Origin: Ctena decussata
Lineage: Eukaryota > Mollusca > Bivalvia > Lucinida > Lucinidae
Assembly: GCA_963989385.1 (NCBI GenBank)
Contig: OZ022511.1
Span: forward strand, 8,184,001 to 8,248,000
DNA length: 64,000 nucleotides
Reading direction: 5' to 3'
The translations under genes were made by a program, and so were the position numbers. The notes under the pieces were generated by a model. That model saw only the letters and a program-made list of their open reading frames with translations, did no database searches and had not been told where the DNA came from. Shown here piece by piece: positions 50,401-53,289 of the stretch (the first letter of the stretch is position 1; each line of letters starts with the position of its first letter).

Positions 50401-51607
50401 TCATTTGTCAATCCCTGGCTCAGTAAAGATTTAAACCAGAATTCATTTGATTGGTATGTCCAAGACATGGAAGGCACATGGCACTGCAGCCTTTGCTGGG
50501 CAGCCACAAGCACGACAGCGCATATGCCCGCGGCCATGATCAGCCTGCAAAGACACCCAACCACGCTCGACACTGTACGTTTATGTATAATTAAATTCTT
50601 TTCTTTTAATGCCAATTTTACATTACAATAGGCTGAAAGCCCTTGAATAGTGGTAGGGTACATGCATGCTGTATGCCTTTGAGAAGTGAAGTAGCAAAAG
50701 ACTAAATGCCCTTGAGTCATAAAATCCAGTGCCACAGAAGACTAATGTATTGAATTTTCAAAAGGCTAAAATGTGTATTTGGTTTTGAATGAAAAGTGTA
50801 AATAGTAACAGAGTGAGAATACTTAAATTATCTTGGACTGATCAGAAACTGGAATGCTTGTTTTTATTGAAATTAATGCTCTACAGAAATTTTAACATGG
50901 AGAAAAAAAATAAACAGGTTTTAGCAGTACTTTAATCAATTTTTTTCACCTATGTATAACAAAGTAGTCAATGTTAAATAGCAGTCTTTGACTGTCAAAG
51001 AGCTACATAATCTACTCAGAGAGAACACAATAACATAGTAAATAATTACTTCCTTTATTGAGACTAAAACAGATGCCATGACTCAGCTCAAACAAAAGTC
51101 CTGCTATAGTCTGTCATAGAAGTCACTTCTCCCTCTTTGTCTCCCACTTCTTGCTGTTTGGCTCCCACTTCTCCCTGTTTGGCCTGGAGGGAGAAGTGAC
51201 TTCTCTCTACATTTTTGGGCTAGGATGGGCCCTTGAGTCCTTGCAAGATAACTTCTACATGTTATTAGGAAAATATCTACAAAAGTTGACAAAACTGGTT
51301 TGAAAATAAAATTTTCTTATGCAAATGAGGGCAGGCAGAGCTTAAGGGAACTCACTGATTACCCCAGTGAACTATCAGGAGCAAAACTTACAGGCAAACA
51401 GGAGAATGGGAACTCATATGTAAGGTATATGTCTGTCTGTAAGCTGTAGATAAATGACAGCAGGGGGCCCTCGGGGTCCAGAAGACGGAGCACCGCATCA
51501 TATTCGTGAGGATTCTGTGACTTTGATATAACATCCAGTCCCCAACCAGGTTCAGAACCAAAGCCAAAAATATTTTCTAGAAGGGCTGGTAGACTGTTAC
51601 GAAGATC
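8260..51607 (-). CDS. SMPD4: SMPD4 (neutral sphingomyelinase 3), 15 exons placed, N-terminus missing
   Basis: SMPD4-family proteins are tail-anchored membrane proteins of the ER and nuclear envelope, described as hydrolysing sphingomyelin to ceramide and phosphocholine and as linked to nuclear pores. Translating spliced minus-strand exons gives blocks in the same order as the vertebrate protein: the [18 protein letters not shown] block, [59 protein letters not shown], a MVFRVSK block, [28 protein letters not shown] and a C-terminal hydrophobic anchor. Exons from 5' to 3': 51392-51607, 42377-42473, 40493-40721, 39003-39162, 38182-38250, 27526-27671, 26933-27023, 25279-25388, 24237-24360, 23341-23380, 20914-21077, 13540-13761, 11849-12016, 9320-9448, 8260-8586. 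All have AG/GT borders and compatible phases; the sum is 2292 nt including the stop. The family is usually about 800-870 residues. The first ~45 residues and a ~45-residue internal segment are not found. Identification rests on remembered family similarity and was not searched. Confidence 0.9.
9161..9312 (-). mobile_element. 5'-truncated SINE ending at an SMPD4 splice donor
   Basis: On the minus strand it begins CCGGGTTCGAGAACC (B-box-like) and ends in an (ATCC)n tail at 9161-9175. Its 5' edge is ~8 bases inside the intron that starts at 9319. Confidence 0.7.
9320..9448 (-). CDS. SMPD4: SMPD4 exon n
   Basis: 129 nt, phase 0 to 0. Acceptor GTTCTGTTTTCAG, donor GTAAGT. It encodes [20 protein letters not shown] followed by [20 protein letters not shown], nearly identical in pattern to the vertebrate '[24 protein letters not shown]' block. 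The donor is followed within ~8 bases by the 5' end of a truncated SINE. Confidence 0.95.
9449..10217. other. Intron sequence, no gene recognised
   Basis: AT-rich. A degraded P2-like fragment (CTGGAGCTCCAGACAAGGTC... to ...CATCTGGAGC) spans about 9770-9998. Confidence 0.5.
10218..10284. repeat. Short inverted repeat
   Basis: AACAGTTTGGATC and GATCCAAACTGTT around an inner GCCCCACCTTTGTGGGGC hairpin. Confidence 0.7.
10470..11676 (+). mobile_element. Tandem-array element H2
   Basis: Starts ACAAGAGCTGTCGCCTGACA. It has 4-5 degenerate ~180-195-bp units, each with GACTTCAAGGTCA or TGACCTTGACATCAAGGTCA (about 10890, 11065, 11240, 11430). A GACGC-rich stretch follows at 11585-11625, then hairpin CCTGAACTTTCGTTCAGG and GCGAGCTAAAA. 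A G-rich tract (10690-10765) and a 30-G run (11262-11291) lie inside it. Confidence 0.7.
10690..10765 (+). repeat. G-rich tract with quadruplex potential
   Basis: Many runs of 4-12 G separated by short TGA/TGAGT spacers in ~75 bases. Confidence 0.85.
11681..11835. mobile_element. MITE family P4 fragment
   Basis: Contains TGATCAGGGTCTACATGTAC, the family's GGTCTACA-TGTTTG core, and the GACCATTACGGTAATTTG terminus. Ends ~12 bases before the SMPD4 exon m donor. Confidence 0.65.
11849..12016 (-). CDS. SMPD4: SMPD4 exon m
   Basis: 168 nt, phase 0 to 0. Acceptor TTTTAATTTTTAG, donor GTATGG. It encodes a serine/aspartate-rich linker beginning [20 protein letters not shown] and ends [19 protein letters not shown]. 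'LTPxGRYQ' is a conserved SMPD4 motif that continues into the next exon. Confidence 0.92.
12123..12366 (-). mobile_element. SINE-like insertion with 12-bp target duplication
   Basis: AACAATAATGGA at 12111-12122 and 12367-12378. A (TTGG)n run at the left end implies a (CCAA)n tail on the minus strand. The head is not recognisably tRNA-like. Confidence 0.75.
13200..13450. mobile_element. Foldback MITE family P3 copy
   Basis: Centre GCTCCTACAGGAGC flanked by AAGGAAAAAATTC and GAATTTGCTCC-type arms, with GGGGAACAAC and GTTGCTTC blocks of the family. Confidence 0.6.
13540..13761 (-). CDS. SMPD4: SMPD4 exon l
   Basis: 222 nt, phase 0 to 0. Acceptor GGCTTTATCCAG, donor GTGAGT. It encodes [20 protein letters not shown], a lysine-rich patch, [15 protein letters not shown] and [10 protein letters not shown]. 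The 'SFL...' and 'L.RIF' positions correspond to the vertebrate 'SFLSWLGFSS' and 'YLRQIFRLS' blocks. Confidence 0.85.
14418..14462 (+). repeat. T-run followed by G-run
   Basis: About 30 T followed by ~14 G. Low-complexity; length likely uncertain in the assembly. Confidence 0.9.
14640..17098 (+). mobile_element. Tandem-array element H3 (interrupted by H4)
   Basis: Degenerate ~160-185-bp units: GAGTTGTCATTCTTGTTCGC, GACCTGTTCTACATA, GAATATTCCAAAAGGTATTC and CGGACACGAA recur at 14.66-15.1 and 16.55-17.0 kb. Then a (GACG)n-rich stretch (16998-17050) and hairpin CCCCCGAACCTTTCGGTCGG with a GGGATAAAAA end. The unit length is close to that of the BIV160 class of bivalve repeats; relationship not tested. 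Confidence 0.65.
15106..16546 (+). mobile_element. Tandem-array element H4 nested in H3
   Basis: Starts CAAGAGGCCCACGGGCCACA. It has four ~320-331-bp units marked by AGTTGCCATAGCAACCAAAC-type blocks (about 15316, 15647, 15974 and 16299). Then a GACGACGACG-rich stretch (16436-16495) and hairpin GAGCCTTCGGCTC with GGTGAGCTAAAAA end. H3 units resume directly on the other side. Confidence 0.7.
17100..18190 (+). repeat. Tandem array H5, ~153-168-bp units
   Basis: TGTTGATTGATATTTGTATG-type blocks at about 17231, 17384, 17543, 17710, 17878 and 18046. Each unit has AAGGGAAATAACTCAA and TTTTCAAGTTATAGAGC. Ends with GACAGACAGACGCACAGACA and a CTCCCGACCCTTAAGGGGGG hairpin. Confidence 0.85.
18191..18790. 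other. Intron sequence with a small palindrome
   Basis: The only structure seen is a perfect inverted repeat GATGAGGCGGCTCAT / ATGAGCCGCCTCATC at about 18577-18608. Confidence 0.6.
18795..18990. mobile_element. MITE family P4 copy
   Basis: GAGCAAACAGTGCAGACCC, CTGCTCCTGATCAGCGTCTA and GGTAATTATTTCGGGTGTCC, in the order of the family. Confidence 0.7.
19037..19278. mobile_element. Foldback MITE family P1, copy 2
   Basis: Both termini present (ATGAGCCGCAACATGACA and TGTTGCGGCTCAT) with palindromic interior. Confidence 0.88.
19471..19818. mobile_element. MITE family P5, copy 1
   Basis: AATTCCAACTCAACTTTCTA start, GTTGGAACTATAAGGAATGA and TTTGTGGATTTTATCGATG blocks, palindromic end. Two further copies are at 41356 and 41805. 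Confidence 0.75.
19884..20881. mobile_element. Inverted-repeat element, ~1 kb
   Basis: Left arm from GGCTGTATTCATAAAGCC through GAGATTCCCTACAACTATGA; right arm is the complement, ending TTTTATGAATACGGCCCC. Arms ~150 bases, AT-rich middle, no transposase. Ends ~30 bases from the SMPD4 exon k donor. Confidence 0.85.
20914..21077 (-). CDS. SMPD4: SMPD4 exon k
   Basis: 164 nt, phase 1 to 0. Acceptor TTTTCCCCATAG, donor GTAAAG. It encodes [20 protein letters not shown] followed by [20 protein letters not shown]. It aligns only loosely with the vertebrate 'YTPMFGPEARTLVLRL' region. Placement is supported by splice sites, open frame, phase and position rather than by strong similarity. A large inverted-repeat element ends ~30 bases from its donor. 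Confidence 0.75.
21110..21530. repeat. Fragment of a tandem-array repeat
   Basis: GGGGCAATTTCAA blocks repeated near 21170-21235 and GAACCATGAAATATAGGTCA-like units near 21270 and 21405, similar in style to H1. No terminal hairpin found. Confidence 0.5.
21530..22402 (-). pseudogene. 5'-truncated non-LTR retrotransposon (LINE) fragment
   Basis: Two minus-strand reading frames, 22402-22049 and 22007-21561, are the C-terminal half of a non-LTR reverse transcriptase. The first has the catalytic FADD box (residues 24-27) followed by [15 protein letters not shown] and [12 protein letters not shown]. The second has the C-terminal WFGHVSR and [14 protein letters not shown] motifs. The frames are offset, so the copy is broken. 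The 3' end runs into a short (ATAGA)-like tail near 21530-21545. The endonuclease and most of the RT are missing. The family looks RTE- or jockey-like but I cannot assign it. Confidence 0.88.
22530..22701. mobile_element. Foldback MITE family P3 copy
   Basis: AAAGGAAAGAATTTGCTCCC / GGAGCAATTTCTTTCC palindrome, ending in the family terminus ...GTTCACCTTA. Confidence 0.8.
22850..22983 (-). pseudogene. Exon-like segment, possible decayed SMPD4 exon
   Basis: A good acceptor (GCTGATATTTCAG at 22984) and donor (GTAAGC, ending 22849) bound 134 nt. That length is not a multiple of three, so inclusion would shift the frame. Following the incoming phase, the second codon is TGA. Family-like fragments appear in two different frames: [14 protein letters not shown] in one and [18 protein letters not shown] in the other. 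The family has a 'FTGS' motif at about this place. It could be a decayed exon, an exon with assembly errors, or chance. Confidence 0.35.
23101..23177. repeat. Perfect-arm hairpin
   Basis: AATTTAATTATTGCAAA and its complement around a 6-base loop, with partly matching outer GGGAGGCAAGTC / GACTTACCTCCC arms. Confidence 0.85.
23341..23380 (-). CDS. SMPD4: SMPD4 exon j (40-nt micro-exon)
   Basis: 40 nt, phase 0 to 1. Acceptor GTATACTTTCAG, donor GTAAGA. It encodes [13 protein letters not shown] plus one base, aligning with 'VFAQPNLAEMIQKG' of the vertebrate protein. The next firmly recognised exon (20914-21077) starts by completing a codon with two bases, so the two join in frame even though ~45 family residues are then absent. 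Confidence 0.85.
23640..23960 (+). mobile_element. Element H9 end with terminal hairpin
   Basis: A GGACGGACAAACGGACAG stretch (23879-23898) is followed by hairpin CGCACCTTGCTGAGGCAGGT and GCGATAAAAAA, the same end plan as H1-H7. No tandem array. Confidence 0.55.
24237..24360 (-). CDS. SMPD4: SMPD4 exon i
   Basis: 124 nt, phase 2 to 0. Acceptor ATATTTGTAG, donor GTACCA. It encodes (W)[20 protein letters not shown] and ends [10 protein letters not shown], aligning with the vertebrate 'W.PFV..NL..Y...' and '..ALMVFRVAK' blocks. Confidence 0.92.
24422..24610. mobile_element. Foldback MITE family P2, copy 3
   Basis: CAGAGCCCTAGATAAGAGGG start and ...CTTATCTAGAGCTCTG end. About 60 bases upstream of the SMPD4 exon i acceptor. 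Confidence 0.85.
24695..24880. mobile_element. Foldback MITE family P3 copy
   Basis: GAATGAATTTGCTTC / GAGCAAATTCATTCC palindrome and CCTGAAAGTGTACCCGTTCA terminus. Confidence 0.75.
24983..25186. mobile_element. pogo/Tigger-like MITE
   Basis: Terminal inverted repeats CAGTGAACTCTTGATATCT and ...GAAAGTTGACTG with inner GATATCTCAAAG palindromes. Related copy at 33975. Confidence 0.7.
25279..25388 (-). CDS. SMPD4: SMPD4 exon h
   Basis: 110 nt, phase 0 to 2. Donor GTGAGT, acceptor CATTGTAG. It encodes [20 protein letters not shown] and then a charged linker. The '[11 protein letters not shown]' block is diagnostic for the family. The acceptor is unusual: a SINE lies 4-14 bases upstream, so the polypyrimidine region is mostly SINE tail. 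Confidence 0.93.
25403..25572 (-). mobile_element. tRNA-derived SINE with 10-bp target duplication next to an SMPD4 acceptor
   Basis: AATGTTGTCT at 25393-25402 and 25573-25582. The minus-strand head contains a CTGGACTACAAGTCCAG anticodon-like stem-loop and GGATCGATCCC (B box). The tail lies next to the exon h acceptor (25389-25391), in the same orientation as SMPD4. Confidence 0.88.
25672..26073. repeat. Large palindrome with internally repeated arm
   Basis: Outer arms TTCACAGGGTATAAT and TATACCCTGTGAA. Between them GCTTCCTGC blocks on the left are mirrored by GCAGGAAGC blocks on the right. The right arm is partly duplicated (GGCAGGAAGCAGAATCACGC-type unit twice). Confidence 0.85.
26400..26902. 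repeat. Degraded P2 fragments around another inverted repeat
   Basis: P2-like ends at ~26412-26600 and ~26850-26900. An inverted repeat (GGTTATGAAATTTGAG / CTCAATTTTTATAACC) spans 26694-26808. Confidence 0.55.
26933..27023 (-). CDS. SMPD4: SMPD4 exon g
   Basis: 91 nt, phase 2 to 0. Acceptor TTTCTGTTTCAG, donor GTAAGT. It encodes [17 protein letters not shown], then [13 protein letters not shown], equivalent to the 'HWPLDASFR' core motif of SMPD4. Confidence 0.92.
27263..27318 (-). mobile_element. Short SINE tail fragment
   Basis: TTTACGTCCAGGGTAAACAG and TATGGTCATGTCTGGACAG match the 3' part of the SINE at 34586. Imperfect flanking duplication GAC(G/A)TAAATGT. Confidence 0.5.
27526..27671 (-). 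CDS. SMPD4: SMPD4 exon f
   Basis: 146 nt, phase 0 to 2. Acceptor GTCATTTCAG, donor GTAGGA. It encodes [20 protein letters not shown] and ends SPLDEFKR. This matches the family's 'TPTEEHV..VRLLLKHLH' and 'SPLEEFKR' blocks closely. Confidence 0.92.
28195..28430. mobile_element. Foldback MITE family P3 copy
   Basis: GAAAGAATTTGCTCTTTTAG / GGAGCAAATTCTTTCC palindrome in the family arrangement. Confidence 0.75.
28747..28920 (+). mobile_element. Short H-type element without array, copy 1
   Basis: ACAAGATCTGTCTGCATACAG, AGCTCGCCTGACAGC, CGCCGCCGCCACCGC stretch, hairpin CCTGTACATTCGTACAGG, GCAAGCTAAAAA. Same ends as H2 with no tandem units. Confidence 0.75.
28940..29136. mobile_element. MITE family P4 copy
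   Basis: GTAATGACCCTAAAATTTTG / TTTAGGGTCATTACGGT inverted ends and the CAAACGTTGTAGACCC core. Confidence 0.8.
29327..29486. mobile_element. Tc1/mariner-type MITE
   Basis: CAGTCAAACCTGTCTTAA and TTTAAGGCAGGTTTGACTG ends; 160 bp. Confidence 0.75.
29970..30640. mobile_element. Foldback element with ~220-bp arms
   Basis: Left arm 29970-30187 and right arm 30421-30640 are near-complementary (CACAGTATCCGAAC ... GTTCGGATACTGTG at the ends) around a ~230-bp unique middle. No ORF. Confidence 0.88.
30690..30930. mobile_element. Foldback MITE family P1, copy 3
   Basis: ATGAGCCACAACGGGACA to TGTTGCGGCTCAT with palindromic interior. Confidence 0.88.
31125..31345. mobile_element. Foldback MITE family P3 copy
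   Basis: GAATTTGCTCCTAAAGGAGC palindrome; terminus CCTGAAAGTGTACCCATTCA followed by CCTTA. Confidence 0.8.
31585..31799. mobile_element. Foldback MITE family P1, copy 4 (degraded left end)
   Basis: The GATCAGACTGGGCAGATGCC interior and ...TTGTGCCACAGCTCA end are recognisable. Confidence 0.7.
32266..32957 (+). mobile_element. Tandem-array element H6
   Basis: Starts ACAAGAATTCCGCGGAATGC (hairpin). Three to four ~150-bp units marked by GTCAGTCAACCGTAAAATGT (about 32427, 32577 and 32730) and CCAGATGTATGCATGA. Then CGCCGCCGCCGACGACGAC and hairpin CTCGCCTCTGCTTCCCAGGC, GAGACAAAA. Confidence 0.75.
32958..33970. other. Intron sequence, no gene recognised
   Basis: Contains a weak inverted repeat (GGTTACC/GGTAACAGA-type arms around 33570-33680 with GAGCATGGC blocks). 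No coding signal. Confidence 0.5.
33975..34166. mobile_element. pogo/Tigger-like MITE, second copy
   Basis: CAGTCAAGTCCTGATATCTG and GATATCGAGAGTTGACTG ends; same interior as 24983-25186. Confidence 0.75.
34263..34496. mobile_element. Foldback MITE family P3 copy
   Basis: AAAGGGGAACAGC, GAAAGAACTTGCTTC and CCCTGAAAGTTTACCAATTC blocks in family order. Confidence 0.7.
34586..34721 (-). mobile_element. 5'-truncated SINE with 12-bp target duplication
   Basis: TAAGGTGAACAA at 34574-34585 and 34722-34733. The body matches the SINE at 6260-6475 (TATGGTCATGTCTGGAC, CCTCCTAAGCTGTTAACCAG) but the tRNA head is missing. Inserted into the end of a P3 MITE. Confidence 0.85.
35366..35602. mobile_element. 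Foldback MITE family P1, copy 5
   Basis: ATGAGCCAGGACACGAGA to TCTCATGTCACGGC with palindromic interior. Confidence 0.82.
36094..36473. mobile_element. P2 MITE with a P1 MITE in its loop
   Basis: P2 ends GCTCCAGATAAGGAG and CCTTATCTGGGGCTG enclose a P1 copy at 36221-36405. P2 sequence resumes on both sides, so P1 inserted later. Confidence 0.82.
36535..36735. repeat. Foldback repeat
   Basis: TTGTTAACTATG / CATAGTTAACCAG outer and AAAAAGAGCTGTTACGAAAC / GTTTCGTAACAGCTCTTTTT inner arms around a CCAAACAACCTGGT centre. Confidence 0.8.
36917..37701. mobile_element. Tc1/mariner-type non-autonomous element (785 bp)
   Basis: CAGTCGAACCTGTG and CACAGGTTCGACTG ends, TA on both sides (36915-36916 and 37702-37703). 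No transposase ORF. Confidence 0.85.
37882..38097. mobile_element. MITE family P4 copy (most complete)
   Basis: GTAATGACCCTTAATATAC and TTTAGCGTCATTACGG ends; CTGCTCCTGAAGGAGCAG centre. Ends ~85 bases from the SMPD4 exon e donor. Confidence 0.82.
38182..38250 (-). CDS. SMPD4: SMPD4 exon e
   Basis: 69 nt, phase 0 to 0. Acceptor TTTTCTTGCAG, donor GTAGGT. It encodes [20 protein letters not shown] plus QTL. A ~10.5-kb intron follows, and the next recognised exon is also phase 0, so they can join directly. The vertebrate protein has up to ~30 further residues here that I did not find. Confidence 0.82.
38400..38560 (+). mobile_element. Short H-type element, copy 2
   Basis: ACAAGACCTGTCAGAAGGACAG start, CCGCCGCCACCGATGCC, hairpin CCTGTACATTCGTACAGG, GCGAGCTAAA end. 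Confidence 0.75.
38717..38935. mobile_element. Foldback MITE family P3 copy
   Basis: AAGGTGAATGGGTACTTCTC start; GAAAGAATTTGATCCCAGAG / AAGCAAATTCTTCC centre. Confidence 0.75.
39003..39162 (-). CDS. SMPD4: SMPD4 exon d
   Basis: 160 nt, phase 2 to 0. Acceptor TATGTTTTCAG, donor GTAAAA. It starts with a low-complexity linker ([17 protein letters not shown]) and ends with [12 protein letters not shown], equivalent to the conserved 'EIWRSETLLQ' motif of SMPD4. It joins directly to IVAEFWLNQ of the next exon. Confidence 0.88.
39411..39855. mobile_element. hAT-like MITE candidate
   Basis: TAGGGGTGTAACGATACATC start followed by repeated ATCGATA/CTATCG motifs, mirrored by GATAGTATCGTGATCAG-type motifs at the end. 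Exact right border uncertain. Confidence 0.55.
40296..40480. mobile_element. Foldback MITE family P2, copy 5, next to a splice donor
   Basis: CCTCCAGATAAGTAGGG start and CACCTTATCTGGGGCTCTG end. The right edge is ~11 bases from the SMPD4 exon c donor at 40491-40492. Confidence 0.82.
40493..40721 (-). CDS. SMPD4: SMPD4 exon c
   Basis: 229 nt, phase 1 to 2. Acceptor ATTTTTCAG at 40722, donor GTAGGA at 40487-40492. It encodes [18 protein letters not shown] and then [19 protein letters not shown], matching the conserved 'FEYY' and 'RYLSWFLP' blocks of the family. The last part ([19 protein letters not shown]) is a basic, proline/serine-rich linker. A palindromic MITE ends only ~12 bases into the downstream intron. 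Confidence 0.9.
40789..40925 (+). mobile_element. Short H-type element, copy 3
   Basis: ACAAGGACTGTCCGCATACAG start; hairpin CCTGTATTTTCATACAGG; GGAGCTAA end. Lies ~70 bases upstream of the exon c acceptor. Confidence 0.7.
40983..41224. mobile_element. Foldback MITE family P1, copy 7
   Basis: ATGAGCCGCGACATGACA to GCGTCGCGGCTCAT with palindromic interior; termini well kept. Confidence 0.88.
41356..41690. mobile_element. MITE family P5, copy 2
   Basis: TTTTCTACTGCTAATCTACC, GATTGGTCAAGAGCATACAG and AATTATAAGAAATGAATTTC blocks of the family. Confidence 0.72.
41805..42160. mobile_element. MITE family P5, copy 3
   Basis: AATTCCACTCAACTTTCTAA start, GATTGGTCAAGAGCAAACAG, and a GCCGGCGAATCACTCA / TGAGTGATTTGCCGGC inverted end. 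Confidence 0.75.
42377..42473 (-). CDS. SMPD4: SMPD4 exon b
   Basis: 97 nt, phase 0 to 1. Acceptor TTGTTTCAG at 42474-42482, donor GTATCC at 42371-42376. It encodes [19 protein letters not shown] and ends ...VIAL plus one base, which joins in frame to AFEFY of the next exon. The intron before it is about 8.9 kb and contains the 450-bp tandem array and the 5S-bearing TRIM. Confidence 0.85.
42531..42770. mobile_element. Foldback MITE family P1, copy 8
   Basis: ATGAGCCGTGACACGAGA to TAGTGTCGCGGCTCAT. About 55 bases upstream of the exon b acceptor. Confidence 0.88.
43375..48295 (+). mobile_element. Tandem-array element H7, ~450-bp units
   Basis: Starts at GTAGCTCACCTGACACTTGG. Seven to eight units of ~447-480 bp are marked by ATCATTTGTATAAACTATG (about 43660, 44137, 44581/46149, 46602, 47053, 47508 and 47963). 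Each holds AGGTCAAGGTCAACGCAAGG and TGACCTTGACCTTTAGTGAC. The array ends with GACGACGGACGGACGGACGG and hairpin CTCACCTATGAGCCTAAAGG-CTCAGGTGAG followed by CTAAAAAAG. One unit is split by the 1556-bp insertion at 44593. A conserved minus-strand ORF in each unit follows from unit similarity. Confidence 0.8.
44593..46148. mobile_element. hAT-like non-autonomous element inside the H7 array
   Basis: CAGGGTGGCCACAAAATTTT start and AGCTTGTGGCCACCCTG end, flanked by TGTAT at 44588-44592 and 46149-46153. Subterminal TTCCCTGATTTTTCCCTGAT repeats at both ends. The empty site is known from sister units (ATTTGTATAAAC). No transposase ORF. Confidence 0.88.
48751..48924 (+). repeat. Left terminal repeat of the 5S-bearing TRIM
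   Basis: 174 bp, TG...CA. The right half (48843-48886) is the 5S rRNA-like core. The left half is not 5S-like. Confidence 0.8.
48843..48886 (+). promoter_or_regulatory. 5S rRNA-type internal promoter (box A and box C)
   Basis: AAGTTAAGCAACG (box A) and GGTTAGTACCTGGATGGG followed by TGACC (box C region) match metazoan 5S rRNA. The two blocks are separated by 9 bases as in 5S. The 5' half and 3' end of 5S are absent, so this is not a 5S gene. If functional it would recruit TFIIIA/TFIIIC and RNA polymerase III. Confidence 0.8.
49086..49245 (+). repeat. Right terminal repeat of the 5S-bearing TRIM
   Basis: It matches the left repeat up to CCTGGC, then diverges. The box C block is slightly degraded (TTTAGTACCTGGATGGG, then TGACT), while box A and spacing are kept. 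Confidence 0.78.
49246..50255. other. Intron sequence with a P4 fragment
   Basis: GACTCTGATCAGAATGCTCC to CAGACCTACCTGTCCCAATA (about 49660-49820) is a P4-type MITE with centre CTGCTCATATTCAGGAGCAG. Nothing else recognised. Confidence 0.55.
50256..51391. other. Intron sequence, no gene recognised
   Basis: A low-complexity T/C-rich patch at 50270-50405. Repeated GGGAGAAGTGACTTCTC-type blocks at 51115-51205 are related to the MITE at 52557. Confidence 0.5.
51392..51607 (-). CDS. SMPD4: SMPD4 exon a (near N-terminus)
   Basis: 216 nt, phase 0 to 0. A pyrimidine-rich acceptor ending in TTTTTGCAG lies at 51608 and a GTAAGT donor ends at 51386-51391. It encodes [17 protein letters not shown], then the conserved [18 protein letters not shown] and FPFSCLP blocks of the SMPD4 N-terminal region. 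The preceding exon, with the start codon, was not identified between here and the retrotransposon. Confidence 0.88.
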
Positions 51608-51691
51608 CTGCAAAAATAAAACAAAATCTTGGTATGTGGTAAAACATGGTGCTGTTAGAACATGGTGGTGCAAATGCAGGGTAAAATGTAC

Positions 51692-51750
51692 ATGAGCCGC
51701 GTCACAAGAAAACCAACAAAATGGCTGTGCACCCAGTGTAGACTTAGATC
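51692..51750. mobile_element. Foldback MITE family P1 fragment
   Basis: ATGAGCCGCGTCACAAGAAA start and GTGCACCCAGTGTAGACT, then truncated. Confidence 0.7.
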
Positions 51751-51769
51751 TGTCAATAAATACCCAAGT

Positions 51770-52400
51770 TATCAAATGGAAACGAAGTGCTCAGGGACGG
51801 ACCGACGGACAGACAGACAGACGTACGGACCAACAAAATGGGTTTGTGGGGCTTCAAATGTCTAAATTTTAAGGGGCTAAAAAATTTATGTGCCTACTGA
51901 CTGTTATGTGTATACTGGTCACCTAAAGGTCTAACCTACCAAATGGTAATAGACAAATTTTATGTGACTTTTTTACAATCATTTATATCTACGGTAACCC
52001 CATAAGAATGGAATAAAGTTCTTTTTTTGTGTGTTTATAATATAGGAGGCTCTAAACCACTACTCTGAGGGAATTTCAAATCTGAAATCTTACAACAACA
52101 TTACACACAAATTACACACAATATTTATGTGGCTTGACCACATAAAGATGGATGTTCAATGTCCAAAGATTCTAGATAAGATTTATGTGATTTTTTGCCA
52201 ATGTCTTAGTGTAACCCCCCAAATACCCCCTGTAAACAGAAAAAAGTGTTTCTGTGGCTAGCCACACAAACCAATTTAGCCACTGAAAGCTGTTCTGTAC
52301 CAAAACAAAGCCACACAAACCCAATTTGTAAGAGCGGACAGACAGACAGACACACGGACAGCCACCGGGAAAACACATTACCTCGCCACTAATGGGTGGT
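51770..52400 (+). repeat. H-type element remnant
   Basis: Two GACGGAC-rich stretches (about 51795-51830 and 52335-52365) and related TTTATGTGACTTTTT blocks between them. The second stretch is followed by ATTACCTCGCCACTAATGGG. Confidence 0.45.
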
Positions 52401-52556
52401 GGGCAGGGCTCGGGAAATACTGAAAAATGAATCGGTCCAGCCAATGACGTCATCATCTAACTACACTGGAGCGCCGTTATAACGCGGGTGCCGGGGGACG
52501 ATAAAACGATCTTCGCTGAATACCCACACCCACTAATGAAAAAAAAAACATGTTTA

Positions 52557-52932
52557 CAGGGATCAAGCTAGGGGGGCGATTTGGGCGAAATAATCGCCCT
52601 AGGGGCCAAAATTTCGCCCTAAATTGGGCTTAGGGAGAAGTGGGAGTCTCCCTAAAAAAAAAAAAAAAAAAATTTTTTTTTTTTGGTAGAATTTTCATCA
52701 AATCATTCCACAAACAAGCTGTTATGACAATTTACCGTATAAACCCATTGCAGCATATTAAACTTCCAATTTAATGTTAATAGTATGCATAATAGCTATT
52801 TTTCTTTAAAACTGAATGAAAAATGTCATAATCGTGCAATACCACTTCTCCCTTCACGGCTGTCACTTCTCCCTATTTCAGCTGGAGGGAGAAGTCACTT
52901 CTCCCTAAACTTTGAGTCTAGCTTGATCCCTG
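52557..52932. mobile_element. Non-autonomous element with CAGGG ends and 5-bp target duplication
   Basis: CAGGGATCAAGCTAG and CTAGCTTGATCCCTG ends; GTTTA at 52552-52556 and 52933-52937. Interior has GGGCGAAATAATCGCCCT and GGGAGAAGTG/CACTTCTCCC repeats. Confidence 0.82.
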
Positions 52933-53289
52933 GTTTACATGTTCGTAGCGCTTGTTTACCCTAAACAAGGTAGATAGACATGTTTACTGCTTACCTGACA
53001 CAATGAAATAGATTTCTTTGTGTGTGTGAGAGGACTGTATGTTTGTGATACTGTAAGGTTAATATTCCAAGTCCCCATTTATCAGATGGTTCTTGATGTA
53101 GTGGGATGTATGATCCATTATTATGAATATTCCTATATTTGTTCACTTTAACATGTCCTATTTGTTGTATTTGTATTTGTATATATTTGAGGGCCGCAAG
53201 GGAGATTAGTTTTTGTACTTATTGTGTTACCCTCTTGAAATAAAGTCTTTATTGTTATTATTATTATTATTATGAAAATCACAACTGAA

